Shown piece by piece: positions 1 through 7,384 of a DNA stretch of 9,152 nt. The notes under the pieces are model-generated. The model searched no databases and had not been told where the DNA came from. It was given only the letters and a program-made list of their open reading frames with translations. Made by a program: the position numbers and the translations under genes. The stretch covers positions 1 through 9,152 of the forward strand of contig JANLHE010000645.1 of the NCBI GenBank assembly GCA_024653875.1, read 5' to 3'. This DNA is from Acidobacteriota bacterium (GTDB lineage: Bacteria > Acidobacteriota > Vicinamibacteria > Vicinamibacterales > SCN-69-37). Numbering within the stretch: the first letter of the stretch is position 1; every line of letters begins with the position of its first letter.

Positions 1-2598
1 AGAGCACGCACGGGGTCGATGTGGCTGGCCCGCACGGACGGAATCAGGGTGCCGGCAATGCAGATACCGCCGACGACAAGTCCCGCCAGTGCGAAGGGCA
101 GCACGTCATGCGTGCCCACGCCATACAGGTAACTTTGCAGGAGTTCGACGGTCCACCACGAGATGGCGCTGCCGGCCGCGATCCCCCCAGAAAACGGTCC
201 GCGCTTCCTGCCGCACCATCAGGCCAGCCACCGCCGCCGGTGTGGCGCCCAGCGCCAGTCGCACGCCCACTTCGCGGGTCCGCCTGCCTGCAACCATCGC
301 GGACAAGCCCAGGACGCCAACGGCGACGATGACCAGACCGCCCAGGCCGAAGCCGCCAAACAGCAAGGCTCTGAACTGCCGAAGCCGGATGGAGTCGGCC
401 AGTGTTTCCGTGACGCTCTGCGCGCGTCGAACACGGAACATCGGGTAGCGGTCGGCCAGGAGCGCCAGCACGGACTGCAGTCCGCGATCCGCCCCGGGAC
501 GAAACGTCACGAAGACATTCACCAGTTCTGGCGTCGTCGAGGCGGCCATCGGGTAGTAGATGGCCCCGTCGGGTTCAACGTCGAGCGCCTGATACCGGGC
601 GTCACCCACCACACCGACGACTGTGAAGATCTGATCCCGGCGCGCCAGAAATTGGCCCACCGCCGGCGCCCCGCGCCAGTAGTCGCGCGCAACCCGTTCG
701 CTGACGATAACGACGGGTGCGCCTGACAGCAATTCGGCGTGTGTCGGCCAGCGTCCCGAAATCGGCGCAAGGCCGGTTGTCTCCAGGAACCCCGCGGTGA
801 TCCCAATGCTCTCAACGTCACTGTCTTCGAGCGCGCCGGCCGGTGCCGTAAAACTGCTGCCCCGCACAGCGCGCTGGAGCACCCACATGTCTGATCCGCC
901 GGCCGCCGTCACTTCCGCCAGGCTCCTCACATCTCTCAGCAGATCGTTCACCACGGGCAGCGGCGCATCCCGCCGCTCGCTCAACCAGAGCGCCGCGGTA
1001 TCGGCCACGCGATACCCCGGATCTTCCTGCCACACCCTGATCAGGCTCATCGTCAACAGGCCTCCTGCGGTCGCGAGGATGACTCCGACAGCCACCTGGG
1101 TGGCAACCAGTCCGCGCCTGCCGAACCCACCGAGTTGCCGGGTTGAGCCCCCGGCACCGGCGATGGTCTCGCGGATGTTTGCGCGTATGCACACCCTGAT
1201 GGGCCACAACGTCGTCAAGACCGTGCACGCACCGATCGCAACCGCCACGAAGCCGACCACTCGAAGGTCAACTGCGAGGGGCTTAAGCAGCACCAGGCTG
1301 TTCGGCAGCAGCGTCTGAACGGCGGACACCAGTGGCCACGCGGCAGCTAGGCCGGTTGCGCTGCCGATCGTGACGACAATCGCGTTCTCGAGCGCGAGCA
1401 GCCGGATCAGGTCTCGTGCCGTCCCGCCGAGCGACCGCCGAAGCGCCAGCTCCCGCTGCCGGTCCTGCGTGCGCGCGACCGCGAGCCCGGTGACGTTAAG
1501 GCAGGCGAGGAGCATCAGCAACGCGGCGGCCAGCGCAACCAGGGCAAAGGTCTGGCGCGACCCCGAGCGCAATGCCGCATCGAGCGGCACGACTCTGACC
1601 GCGTCAAAGGGACCGAGGCCTCGGTCGCCCGGCCGGCGCGGGAAACGGCCGGCGAGGGCCAGCGTGGCATCGAGAAGCCGCGCCTCCATCTTCCGCGCGG
1701 ACTCATTGGCCGGCAGCTTTGCGATGACACTGGTGCCTCGGCCGCGATTGTCCGTATCTCCCGGCCGACTGCGCAGCGGTGTGATCACCGCGGGAACAAA
1801 CCGGCCCGCCGCAGAAGGAAAGAGAAACGAAACGGGCAGGATGCCGACGACCTGAATCGGCCGTTCACGATCGACACTGATGACGCGGCCGACCAGCGAC
1901 GGGTCGCCGCCAAATCTCCGCTGCCACGTCTGGTACGTGACCAGTACCGGCATAGCCGATGCGGAGGCGCTGAAGTGCTCGGCCAGGAATCCGCCGATGA
2001 GTGGAGGCTGGCCAAGAAGCGTCAGAAAGCGCTCGTCCACTTCCGCGCTCGGCGCCGGATCGCCGTCGTCGATCTGCACACGGCCACCGAGTGTGTATCG
2101 CGCAAAGTCCGCCTCGGGTATAGCGGCGGCCCACGCGGCTGCGTCCGATCGCGACGCGGTAACGTTATCCGACCAGATCGGCTGCGCCGTCCATCCGCCT
2201 TGCACGCTCACAAGCCGATCGGCCTCCGGGTACGGGAGCGGCTTCAGCAGCACGCCATCGACAATCGCAAATACCGTCGTCGCCAGCGTCATTCCCAGCG
2301 TGACGACGCCGATCACCGTGGCGGTGTACCAGGGTGTTCGTCCGAGCGAGCGGAGTGCCTGCCGCGTTTCCATCGGCCACCGTCGCGCGTTCGGCCCCCC
2401 GGCGCGAATCGCTCTCCACAACCGCGTCGCGAAGGCACGGAGCAGAATCGCACCGAGAGCGCAGACGAACCACAGCGCCGCCGCCACGCGCGAGCGGCGG
2501 GCGCGACTGCGCCGCCCTTCTTCAAGGTCGCCGAGGATTGAATCGGCGAGCGCCGCGTCGCTGGACGCTATCAGCAGGCGAGCAAGAAAGTCGTTCAC
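1..2598 (-). CDS. ADOP/MacB-type FtsX-like permease, frameshifted near the 3' end and cut by the window edge
   Basis: Inner-membrane permease of the ADOP type, related to MacB/FtsX proteins; its exported substrate cannot be told from sequence. Residues 4-28 (with the motif ILGDLEEG) and the membrane segment at 38-55 match the permease prefix domain found only in ADOP proteins. The duplicated MacB/FtsX body follows: membrane segment 90-115, extracytoplasmic core 116-348, membrane segments 351-376, 402-428 and 447-468, then a second copy with a segment at 496-520, a second core 521-742 and a segment at 743-770. The motif REVGVRLALGA (776-786) is typical. The start is GTG at 2596-2598, with GAGGG at 2604-2608 overlapping the padR stop codon, so translation is probably coupled. 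In the raw frame the protein ends at 106 (830 aa) with a non-family tail. Dropping one C from 183-188 gives 61 more residues after Gly805, with two more membrane segments and the family-typical ending SHIDPVRAL at base 1; only a few codons should lie outside. No ATPase gene is adjacent, as expected for an orphan permease. Confidence 0.9.
183..188. other. Single-base indel site in a C6 homopolymer, breaking the permease frame
   Basis: Six consecutive C (G on the coding strand) follow the codons for Phe-Trp. Read as they stand, the next codons give an arginine-rich, non-membrane tail that stops at 106. With five instead of six, the frame stays open to base 1 and encodes AAGSAISWW, then YLYGV, and a last hydrophobic segment ending in the permease family's usual C-terminus. 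The restored segment fits the family and the raw one does not, so the indel is very likely real in this sequence. Whether it is a sequencing error, a recent mutation or a switchable tract cannot be decided here. Confidence 0.85.
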
Positions 2599-2606
2599 GT
2601 GTACCC

Positions 2607-2933
2607 TCAGTCGGAGGCCTTCAGCCCCTGCCAGAGATTGAGAAGGGTACGCCTCGACTCATGCAGGGCCGCGAGCGCGAGCTTTGTGACGCGGTAGCAT
2701 CGGCGGGCACGTCCACCGCGCTCTGCGAGCGGTTCGGTCAGATAGGAGGTGAGCAAGCCCTTCTTCTCAAGCCGGTCGACGGTCATGTATACCGCGCCGC
2801 GAGACACACGGCGTTTCGTGCGTTCCTGGAGTTCTTCGTGAATCGTGACGCCGTACGCTTCGCCATCCTGGCTGGCGCACAGCACAGCAAGCAAGACCAC
2901 TTGTTCGAATTCACCAAGGGCGGCGGCAGGCAT
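2607..2933 (-). CDS. PadR-family transcriptional regulator, ADOP-associated
   Basis: Winged-helix repressor of 108 aa, the usual size for the short PadR proteins paired with ADOP permeases. The N-terminus has the group's LGEFEQVVLLAVL helix (residues 6-18), followed by AYGV. The recognition region RGAVYMTVDRLEKKGLL (about 45-61) is the classic PadR signature, and a basic wing (GGRARRCYRVT) follows. The ATG at 2931-2933 is chosen over an upstream in-frame TTG at 2952-2954, because family members start with Met directly before this helix. In addition, a promoter -10 hexamer lies between the two candidates and ends 6 bases before the ATG. The gene is 8 bases upstream of the permease start, and its stop codon overlaps the permease ribosome binding site, so the two are co-expressed. 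The protein probably represses its own promoter and thus the permease, perhaps responding to a small ligand; the effector is unknown. Confidence 0.92.
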   Translation of the reverse strand: MPAAALGEFEQVVLLAVLCASQDGEAYGVTIHEELQERTKRRVSRGAVYMTVDRLEKKGLLTSYLTEPLAERGGRARRCYRVTKLALAALHESRRTLLNLWQGLKASD

Positions 2934-2939
2934 GCTGGC

Positions 2940-2969
2940 ACTATAGGCCAACAATGTTGCTCAAATCAA
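2940..2969 (-). promoter_or_regulatory. Predicted promoter of the padR-permease operon
   Basis: Reading the minus strand, TTGATT (2964-2969) and TATAGT (2940-2945) are separated by 18 bases, close to the sigma-70 type consensus. Only 6 bases lie between the -10 box and the padR ATG at 2933, so transcription would begin on or next to the A of the start codon, giving a leaderless message. No Shine-Dalgarno sequence is visible before this ATG, which agrees. Confidence 0.6.
2949..2959. promoter_or_regulatory. Perfect palindrome in the padR promoter, candidate operator
   Basis: CAACA-A-TGTTG is a perfect inverted repeat with 5-base arms and a one-base centre. It lies in the spacer between the -35 and -10 boxes of the padR promoter, where a bound dimer would block RNA polymerase. 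PadR proteins bind short inverted repeats and often repress themselves, so this is the natural candidate for autoregulation. The arms are short and chance cannot be excluded. Confidence 0.4.
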
Positions 2970-2975
2970 GGCTGA

Positions 2976-3008
2976 GGTCCTGGTGTCAGGACCCCAGGAC
3001 CCAGGACC
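2976..3008. repeat. Hairpin plus triplicated CAGGACC repeat in the divergent intergenic region
   Basis: GGTCCTG (2976-2982) and CAGGACC (2987-2993) can form a 7-bp stem with a GTGT loop. The CAGGACC unit recurs at 2995-3001 and again, directly abutting, at 3002-3008. The array ends 17 bases before the GcvT-like gene and covers the place where a -35 box would be expected. It could be an operator array, an interspersed repeat or the product of local slippage. There is no T-run, so it is not a typical intrinsic terminator. Confidence 0.6.
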
Positions 3009-3013
3009 CCGAG

Positions 3014-3019
3014 TAATAT
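3014..3019 (+). promoter_or_regulatory. Candidate -10 box for the GcvT-like gene
   Basis: TAATAT lies 6 bases before the ATG at 3026, the same spacing as the padR -10 box. There is no Shine-Dalgarno sequence, so a leaderless transcript is plausible. The matching -35 position falls in the CAGGACC repeats and shows no consensus, so this promoter may need an activator or may not be real. Confidence 0.4.
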
Positions 3020-3025
3020 CCACTT

Positions 3026-4213
3026 ATGCCCGTCGGTACCCCGTTTCACGACCGGACCTTCCCGCTCTGCCAGAGCCTGAATTATCGGGACTGGGCCGGG
3101 TTCTACACCGTCAGCGCCTACGAGGCGAACCACGAGCACGAGTACAACGCCATTCGGAATGGCGCTGCCGTCATCGACATCTCGCCGCTCTTCAAGTACC
3201 GGCTGACCGGACGCGACGCCGTCAAACTGGTCGATCGGGTGATCACGCGCGACGCGCAACGGCTGCAGGTCGGCCAGGTCATCTACACGCCGTGGTGCAA
3301 CGAGCACGGACATGTGCTGGACGACGGGACGGTGACGCGGGTGGGGGAGCAGTCGTTCCGCTGGACGGCGGCGGAGCCGAACCTGCGCTGGCTGCATCAG
3401 CAGGCGGCCGGCCTGGCCGTGCAGATCGAGGACATCTCCGAGTCTGTCGCCGCGCTCGCCGTGCAGGGGCCGACCTCCGCGCGTCTGCTGCAGCAGGTGG
3501 CCGGGGCGGACATCGCCGGCCTGAAGTACTTCCGCATGACAGGCGGCACGATTGCCGGCGCCACGGTTGACATCTCGCGCACCGGGTACACCGGCGACCT
3601 CGGGTATGAAATCTGGATGGAACGCGCCGATGCCACCAGGGTCTGGGATGCCCTTATGCACGCGGGCTCCGCTCATGCGCTGCGGCCGGCGGGCATGCTG
3701 GCGCTGGACGTGGCGCGCATCGAGGCAGGGCTCCTGCTGATCGATGTGGACTTCTTCAGCGCCAGGAAGGCGTTGACCGCCTCGCAGGTCTACTCGCCCT
3801 TCGAGATTGGCCTCGGCCGGCTGGTGGACTTCAACAAGGAACGATTTATCGGGCGCGATGCGTTGGCGGCCGAACAGTCGGTGGCGCCCACGCGGCGCGT
3901 TGTCGGGTTGGCCGTGGATTGGCCGGCCGTGGAAAAAGTGTATGACGCCGTCGGGTTGCCGCCGCTCGCGCAGGCCACGGCATCCCGCGTCGCGGTTCCC
4001 GTGTATGCCGGCGGCAGGCAGGTCGGCCGCATGACATCGTCCACCTGGTCGCCGGTGCTGAAGCAGATGATCGGCCTCGCCACCCTCAATGCGTCACACG
4101 TGGCGTCGGGCACGAAGGTGGAGGTGGAGCACACGGTGGATGCCGTGCGCCATCGCGTGCCCGCCACGGTGACGGTGACGCCGTTCTTCAATCCCGCACG
4201 AAAAACGACGTAA
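3026..4213 (+). CDS. GcvT-like, tetrahydrofolate-dependent aminomethyltransferase family protein
   Basis: A 395-aa cytoplasmic protein of the GcvT/aminomethyltransferase family, which moves one-carbon groups from aminomethyl, N-methyl or S-methyl donors to tetrahydrofolate. Visible signatures are VIDISPLFKYRLTG (49-62), the active-site region CNEHGHVLDDGTV (91-103) with the conserved acidic pair D99-D100, VQGPTSARLL (146-155), SRTGYTGDLGYEIW (184-197), PAGMLALDVARIEAGL (221-236), IGLGRLVDF (261-269) and IGRDAL (275-280). The C-terminal barrel domain occupies about 290-390. Glycine-cleavage T-proteins are usually nearer 360-375 aa and sit beside gcvH/gcvP; neither is here, so this is probably a specialised paralogue, not true GcvT. 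The usual Glu of GYTGE is Asp191. The ATG at 3026 has no Shine-Dalgarno sequence. The membrane-protein gene starts 4 bases downstream, and a Rieske oxygenase lies 2 kb away, suggesting N-demethylation. Family assignment is firm; substrate is not. Confidence 0.88.
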   Translation: MPVGTPFHDRTFPLCQSLNYRDWAGFYTVSAYEANHEHEYNAIRNGAAVIDISPLFKYRLTGRDAVKLVDRVITRDAQRLQVGQVIYTPWCNEHGHVLDDGTVTRVGEQSFRWTAAEPNLRWLHQQAAGLAVQIEDISESVAALAVQGPTSARLLQQVAGADIAGLKYFRMTGGTIAGATVDISRTGYTGDLGYEIWMERADATRVWDALMHAGSAHALRPAGMLALDVARIEAGLLLIDVDFFSARKALTASQVYSPFEIGLGRLVDFNKERFIGRDALAAEQSVAPTRRVVGLAVDWPAVEKVYDAVGLPPLAQATASRVAVPVYAGGRQVGRMTSSTWSPVLKQMIGLATLNASHVASGTKVEVEHTVDAVRHRVPATVTVTPFFNPARKTT

Positions 4214-4217
4214 CACC

Positions 4218-6230
4218 GTGGCCCGAGCCTTCGATCGCCGCCCGCCGCGACTGCTGCTGGCAGCGCTGGGCGCGGCCGCGTTGTGCCTGTTCTTCGGCAC
4301 GCGCGTGTTCATGTCGTTCGACAGTCTTCGCGTCAAGCTCGTCAAGGCGCCGATCGCGGCCTCGGAGGGCGCTGTCCTGGTCGAGACCGCGGCGGATGCC
4401 CGTGCCGCCGCGCTTGATACGCCGGTGGCCGTCATCGCGGTGCTGCGCAACACCGGCACATCACCAGAGGTGTTCACCCTCCGTGCGGACGGCCAGCCCG
4501 TGTGCGATGTGCAAGTGGCTGCCGGTGCCACCGCGCGCGCGGACTGTGTGATCTCGCGCGGCTGGACCACGGGGCCGGCGCACACCCTTCTTGTGGCCGG
4601 CGCCACCAGCGACTGGTCGCTGGATTTTCTCGAGATCGCTACGCATCACGGCTCCTCGTCTCGGTTGGTGTCGTTGCTGGTGCTGCCCGATGTGACCGCC
4701 TCCTACGTTCGTCCAGGAGTTGGCGCGATCGTGCTGGCGTGGGTGCTGCTCGTTGCCCTGTTCGCGATGCCCGCCGCGCCGGGCTGGCCACCCGGCCTCA
4801 CCATCGCACATCGGGTCCTTGCAGGCATCAGCGTCCTGTTGCTGCTGGCCGTCACGGCATCGCCGTGGCTGACGCCGTTCCTCGTGCTGCTCTCCGTGGG
4901 AACGTTCGTCAAGATATCGACCCTCGTCGCGGCGCCGCAGCTCTTCCTGGTACTGTCGCGAAGCTGGCAGGCGGTGCAACGCTCGGCGCCGCAGGTATGG
5001 CGTTCCCGGCGGGTGTTGGTTGCCGGAGGAATCGCGCTCGCGGTGCTGGCCGTCTACGGCATCGCCATTCGCCAGGCGGCAGCCGAGGTTGATGGGCGAA
5101 TCAGCGGGTTGCTCAGGGTGTCCGAGAGGGTGTTCGACAGGGTGCCGCTGATGCAGGAGCGACCCGAGGTGAGGCCGGGCCTTGTCCTGTTTCCTGATAA
5201 TGGGTACGACGCGCAATTCCACTACTTCGCGTTGTTTGATCCGCTCATGCGGCAGTACAGCGATCATCCGCGGCGTTATCGCGATGTGGCTGACGCGCCG
5301 CCGTACCGGTTTGGCCGCATCGGCTTTCCCTGGCTCACGCGTGCGATTGCCGGCTCCCGCTGGGAACAGTACCCGGCCGTGATGGTGGCGCTCGTGTGGC
5401 TGGGGATCGGTCTGTCGACGCTTGCGCTGGCGCTCATCGCTCTGCAGTCAGGACGGCACCCCGCATGGGGCCTGCTGGTGCTGGCGATCCCCGGCTTCTG
5501 GCAATCGGTTCGGGTGACGCTGCCCGAGCCCCTGGCCGCGGGTCTGTTTCTGCTCGGGTACTGGTGTGTCCGCTCCCGCCGTGTGGCCGCAGCGACGGCG
5601 TTGTTCGCGGCGTCGTTGCTGATCCGCGAATCCGGTGTGTTGCTGGTGCTCGCGATTGCGCTCCTCACGCGCGCGAGCGACCTGTCGTGGCGGGGCCGCG
5701 CCGCCGTGTTCAGCGCGCTCGTGCCGCTTGCCGCCTGGCGGGGCTACGTGTGCTGGGTGCTGTGGCCCGATTGGGGATGGCAGGGCTTGTTCTACAGCCC
5801 TCATAGTCTGGGCGTGCCGTTTGCGGGCCTGATGGAGCTCTGGTCCACTGTCGTCCGCGGCACGTATCATCCGGGGGTGCCAGAAGTGGCGCGGGCCGCG
5901 ATCTGGTATCCGGCGCTCCTGCTGGGTGCGGCGGCGGTCGCCCTCGCCCTCGTGCCACGGGTCGAGCGAGCGCTGGGCGGCGCGCTGGCTCTCTATACGC
6001 TCCTCGCGATTTCACTGAGCTATCCGGTCATCTGGGTCCATGTGGGCAATGGCCAGCGAGCCTCGTTTGAGATGTTTGTCATGCTGGCGATCGCGTCCGT
6101 CAGGTATCGCGACTACCCGCGTCCGCTGCAGTGGGGACTTGTCGCCGTATGGGCGGGCGCCGGACTCTACCTTCTCTACGGCGCGTTCGATGCGGCCTCG
6201 ACGCGCGTCGCGCTGCTGCCGTGGGTCTGA
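4218..6230 (+). CDS. Polytopic membrane protein, GT-C-like, probable cell-surface glycopolymer glycosyltransferase
   Basis: A 670-aa integral membrane protein. A signal-anchor segment (about 11-33) is followed by a soluble extracytoplasmic region (35-160) that looks beta-rich and has two cysteines, C96 and C110, which could pair. Many hydrophobic segments then follow (about 166-185, 200-222, 224-245, 266-284, 386-410, 417-433, 437-451, 457-485, 496-515, 562-580, 585-607 and 637-656). The stretch DNGYDAQFHYFALFDPL (327-343), then YRFGRIGFPWLTR (363-375), resembles the acidic loop and the Y/R-R-P motif of bacterial GT-C proteins annotated as AZOBR_p60025-like cell-surface glycopolymer formation proteins. 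D327 and D331 are candidate catalytic acids. If this is right, it transfers a sugar from a lipid-linked donor at the outer face of the inner membrane. The start is GTG, 4 bases after the stop of the GcvT-like gene and without a clear ribosome binding site, so it is likely co-transcribed. The membrane topology is clear; the enzymatic role is tentative. Confidence 0.7.
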   Translation: MARAFDRRPPRLLLAALGAAALCLFFGTRVFMSFDSLRVKLVKAPIAASEGAVLVETAADARAAALDTPVAVIAVLRNTGTSPEVFTLRADGQPVCDVQVAAGATARADCVISRGWTTGPAHTLLVAGATSDWSLDFLEIATHHGSSSRLVSLLVLPDVTASYVRPGVGAIVLAWVLLVALFAMPAAPGWPPGLTIAHRVLAGISVLLLLAVTASPWLTPFLVLLSVGTFVKISTLVAAPQLFLVLSRSWQAVQRSAPQVWRSRRVLVAGGIALAVLAVYGIAIRQAAAEVDGRISGLLRVSERVFDRVPLMQERPEVRPGLVLFPDNGYDAQFHYFALFDPLMRQYSDHPRRYRDVADAPPYRFGRIGFPWLTRAIAGSRWEQYPAVMVALVWLGIGLSTLALALIALQSGRHPAWGLLVLAIPGFWQSVRVTLPEPLAAGLFLLGYWCVRSRRVAAATALFAASLLIRESGVLLVLAIALLTRASDLSWRGRAAVFSALVPLAAWRGYVCWVLWPDWGWQGLFYSPHSLGVPFAGLMELWSTVVRGTYHPGVPEVARAAIWYPALLLGAAAVALALVPRVERALGGALALYTLLAISLSYPVIWVHVGNGQRASFEMFVMLAIASVRYRDYPRPLQWGLVAVWAGAGLYLLYGAFDAASTRVALLPWV

Positions 6231-6231
6231 G

Positions 6232-7350
6232 TCAATCCCCCAGCGCGGCGACGATGAACCGATCGAAGGCGTAGAGCAGGTCTTCGCGACTGGAGTACGG
6301 CCCGGGCCGGTACGCGCTGGAGCTGATGCCGCGTTGGGCGAGTTCACACACGTGCCAGTCCTGCCGGTTCGTCATATCCCAGAATTCGCGCACATCGGCC
6401 AAGGTGAAGCCGGGCCGCGCCAGCTCCTCCGGGTGGAAGTGCCATTCACACACCAGGCGCGTGCGGTCGTGCCCCATCGGGTACAGCGTGTGTGTCATGA
6501 CGTAATCCGGATGCGCGCTGATGAGCAGGTTCGGGAAGAGCGCGTAGTAGTACACGCGCCGCTGGTCGGCCGCTGACAGCCCGGGCAGCATCGCGCGCGG
6601 GCACGTGCCGTCCATCGACATCGTTGCGACACCCTCGTTGAGGTCCATGCGGCCGCCCATGTAGGTGGGGCGCAGCGGTTCGTTCTCTCCGCTCATGTAG
6701 TGCGACAGCTTGTTCAGGGCCGGGTGCAGGTTCGGACAGTGCAGGCACTCGCTGAAGTTCTGGATGACAAGCTTCCAGTTGGCCGCGATGTCGTAGGTGA
6801 CGCCGTCGCCGCGCCGGAGATCGCCCATGTGCCAGGGACGGAACTTCAGGGGCAGGTCGGCCAGTTGCTGTTCGAGCGTGGGTCCGGACTCGTCGAGGCA
6901 GACATAGACGAAGCCCTCCCACACGCCGGCGCGGGCGCTCAGGAGCGGATAGTCCTCCTTGCGGAAGTGCGGCGAGCCCTCCATGTGCGGCGCGCCGATG
7001 AGCCGGCCGTCAAGGTCGTACGTCCACGCGTGGTATTCACACTGGATCGATCCGTTGAAGTGCCCGTGATCGTCGCGGCACAACTGCGTGCCGCGATGCC
7101 GGCAGAGGTTGTGAAACGCCTTGACGCTCTCCGGTTCCCCTGGCGCGCTGGTGCGCACGATAAAGAGACTGTCGCCGGCCAGGTGCCGGGCGATGAAGGA
7201 GCCCCGCTCGGGCAGTTCCTGGAAGCGCCCGACGCAGACCCACATCCTCCTGAAGAAGAGGTCCACCTCGCGCTGGTGCAATCCCGGGTCGGTGTAGTAC
7301 TTCGCCGGCAGGGTAAATGCCGTGAGGGGCAGCGGGGCGCGCGGTTTCAT
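6232..7350 (-). CDS. Rieske non-heme iron oxygenase, alpha subunit (possible N-demethylating monooxygenase)
   Basis: A 372-aa catalytic subunit of a Rieske oxygenase, which uses O2 and electrons from a separate reductase. The N-terminal Rieske domain holds the [2Fe-2S] ligands C83 and H85 (CRHRG), then C104 and H107 (CEYH). The catalytic domain begins with ANWKLVIQNFSECLHCPNLH (190-209), giving iron ligands H204 and H209; the third ligand is D331 in RQDWHVCELAQRG. E201 sits where ring-hydroxylating dioxygenases have the bridging Asp. Glu here is known in carnitine monooxygenase CntA and is also seen in GbcA-type betaine oxygenases, so a quaternary or N-methyl amine is a fair guess; an aromatic substrate remains possible. 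The ATG at 7348-7350 is chosen because the family alignment begins there; the upstream in-frame extension to 7605 is antisense to the permease gene and looks non-coding. No beta subunit or reductase is adjacent. Confidence 0.92.
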   Translation of the reverse strand: MKPRAPLPLTAFTLPAKYYTDPGLHQREVDLFFRRMWVCVGRFQELPERGSFIARHLAGDSLFIVRTSAPGEPESVKAFHNLCRHRGTQLCRDDHGHFNGSIQCEYHAWTYDLDGRLIGAPHMEGSPHFRKEDYPLLSARAGVWEGFVYVCLDESGPTLEQQLADLPLKFRPWHMGDLRRGDGVTYDIAANWKLVIQNFSECLHCPNLHPALNKLSHYMSGENEPLRPTYMGGRMDLNEGVATMSMDGTCPRAMLPGLSAADQRRVYYYALFPNLLISAHPDYVMTHTLYPMGHDRTRLVCEWHFHPEELARPGFTLADVREFWDMTNRQDWHVCELAQRGISSSAYRPGPYSSREDLLYAFDRFIVAALGD

Positions 7351-7358
7351 CGCGTCGC

Positions 7359-7364
7359 ATGATA
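7359..7364 (-). promoter_or_regulatory. Candidate -10 box for the Rieske oxygenase gene
   Basis: On the minus strand TATCAT lies 8 bases before the ATG at 7350, in the 34-base gap shared with the divergent permease gene. No good -35 box is seen at the expected distance, and no Shine-Dalgarno sequence precedes the ATG. The gap is so short that any regulator bound here would probably affect both genes. Confidence 0.3.
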
Positions 7365-7384
7365 CAACTGCCCGGACCATCACC

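Noticed and set aside
2934..2954. TTG start adding seven residues to PadR
   Set aside because: It would place the start codon upstream of the -10 box, and the family begins at the ATG at 2933.
2976..3008. CRISPR array or intrinsic terminator
   Set aside because: The repeats are only 7 bases without spacers, and the hairpin is not followed by a T-run on either strand.
2966..3676. A 236-codon minus-strand open frame opposite the GcvT-like gene
   Set aside because: It has no recognisable motif, and the plus-strand frame carries all the GcvT signatures.
3026..4213. Glycine cleavage T-protein (gcvT) as the gene name
   Set aside because: No gcvH or gcvP is adjacent, the chain is longer than usual and a folate-site residue differs, so the specific symbol is not supported.
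4461..5267. A 268-codon minus-strand open frame opposite the membrane protein
   Set aside because: Its composition is dominated by His, Arg and Gln, typical of a shadow frame, while the plus strand shows clear membrane segments.
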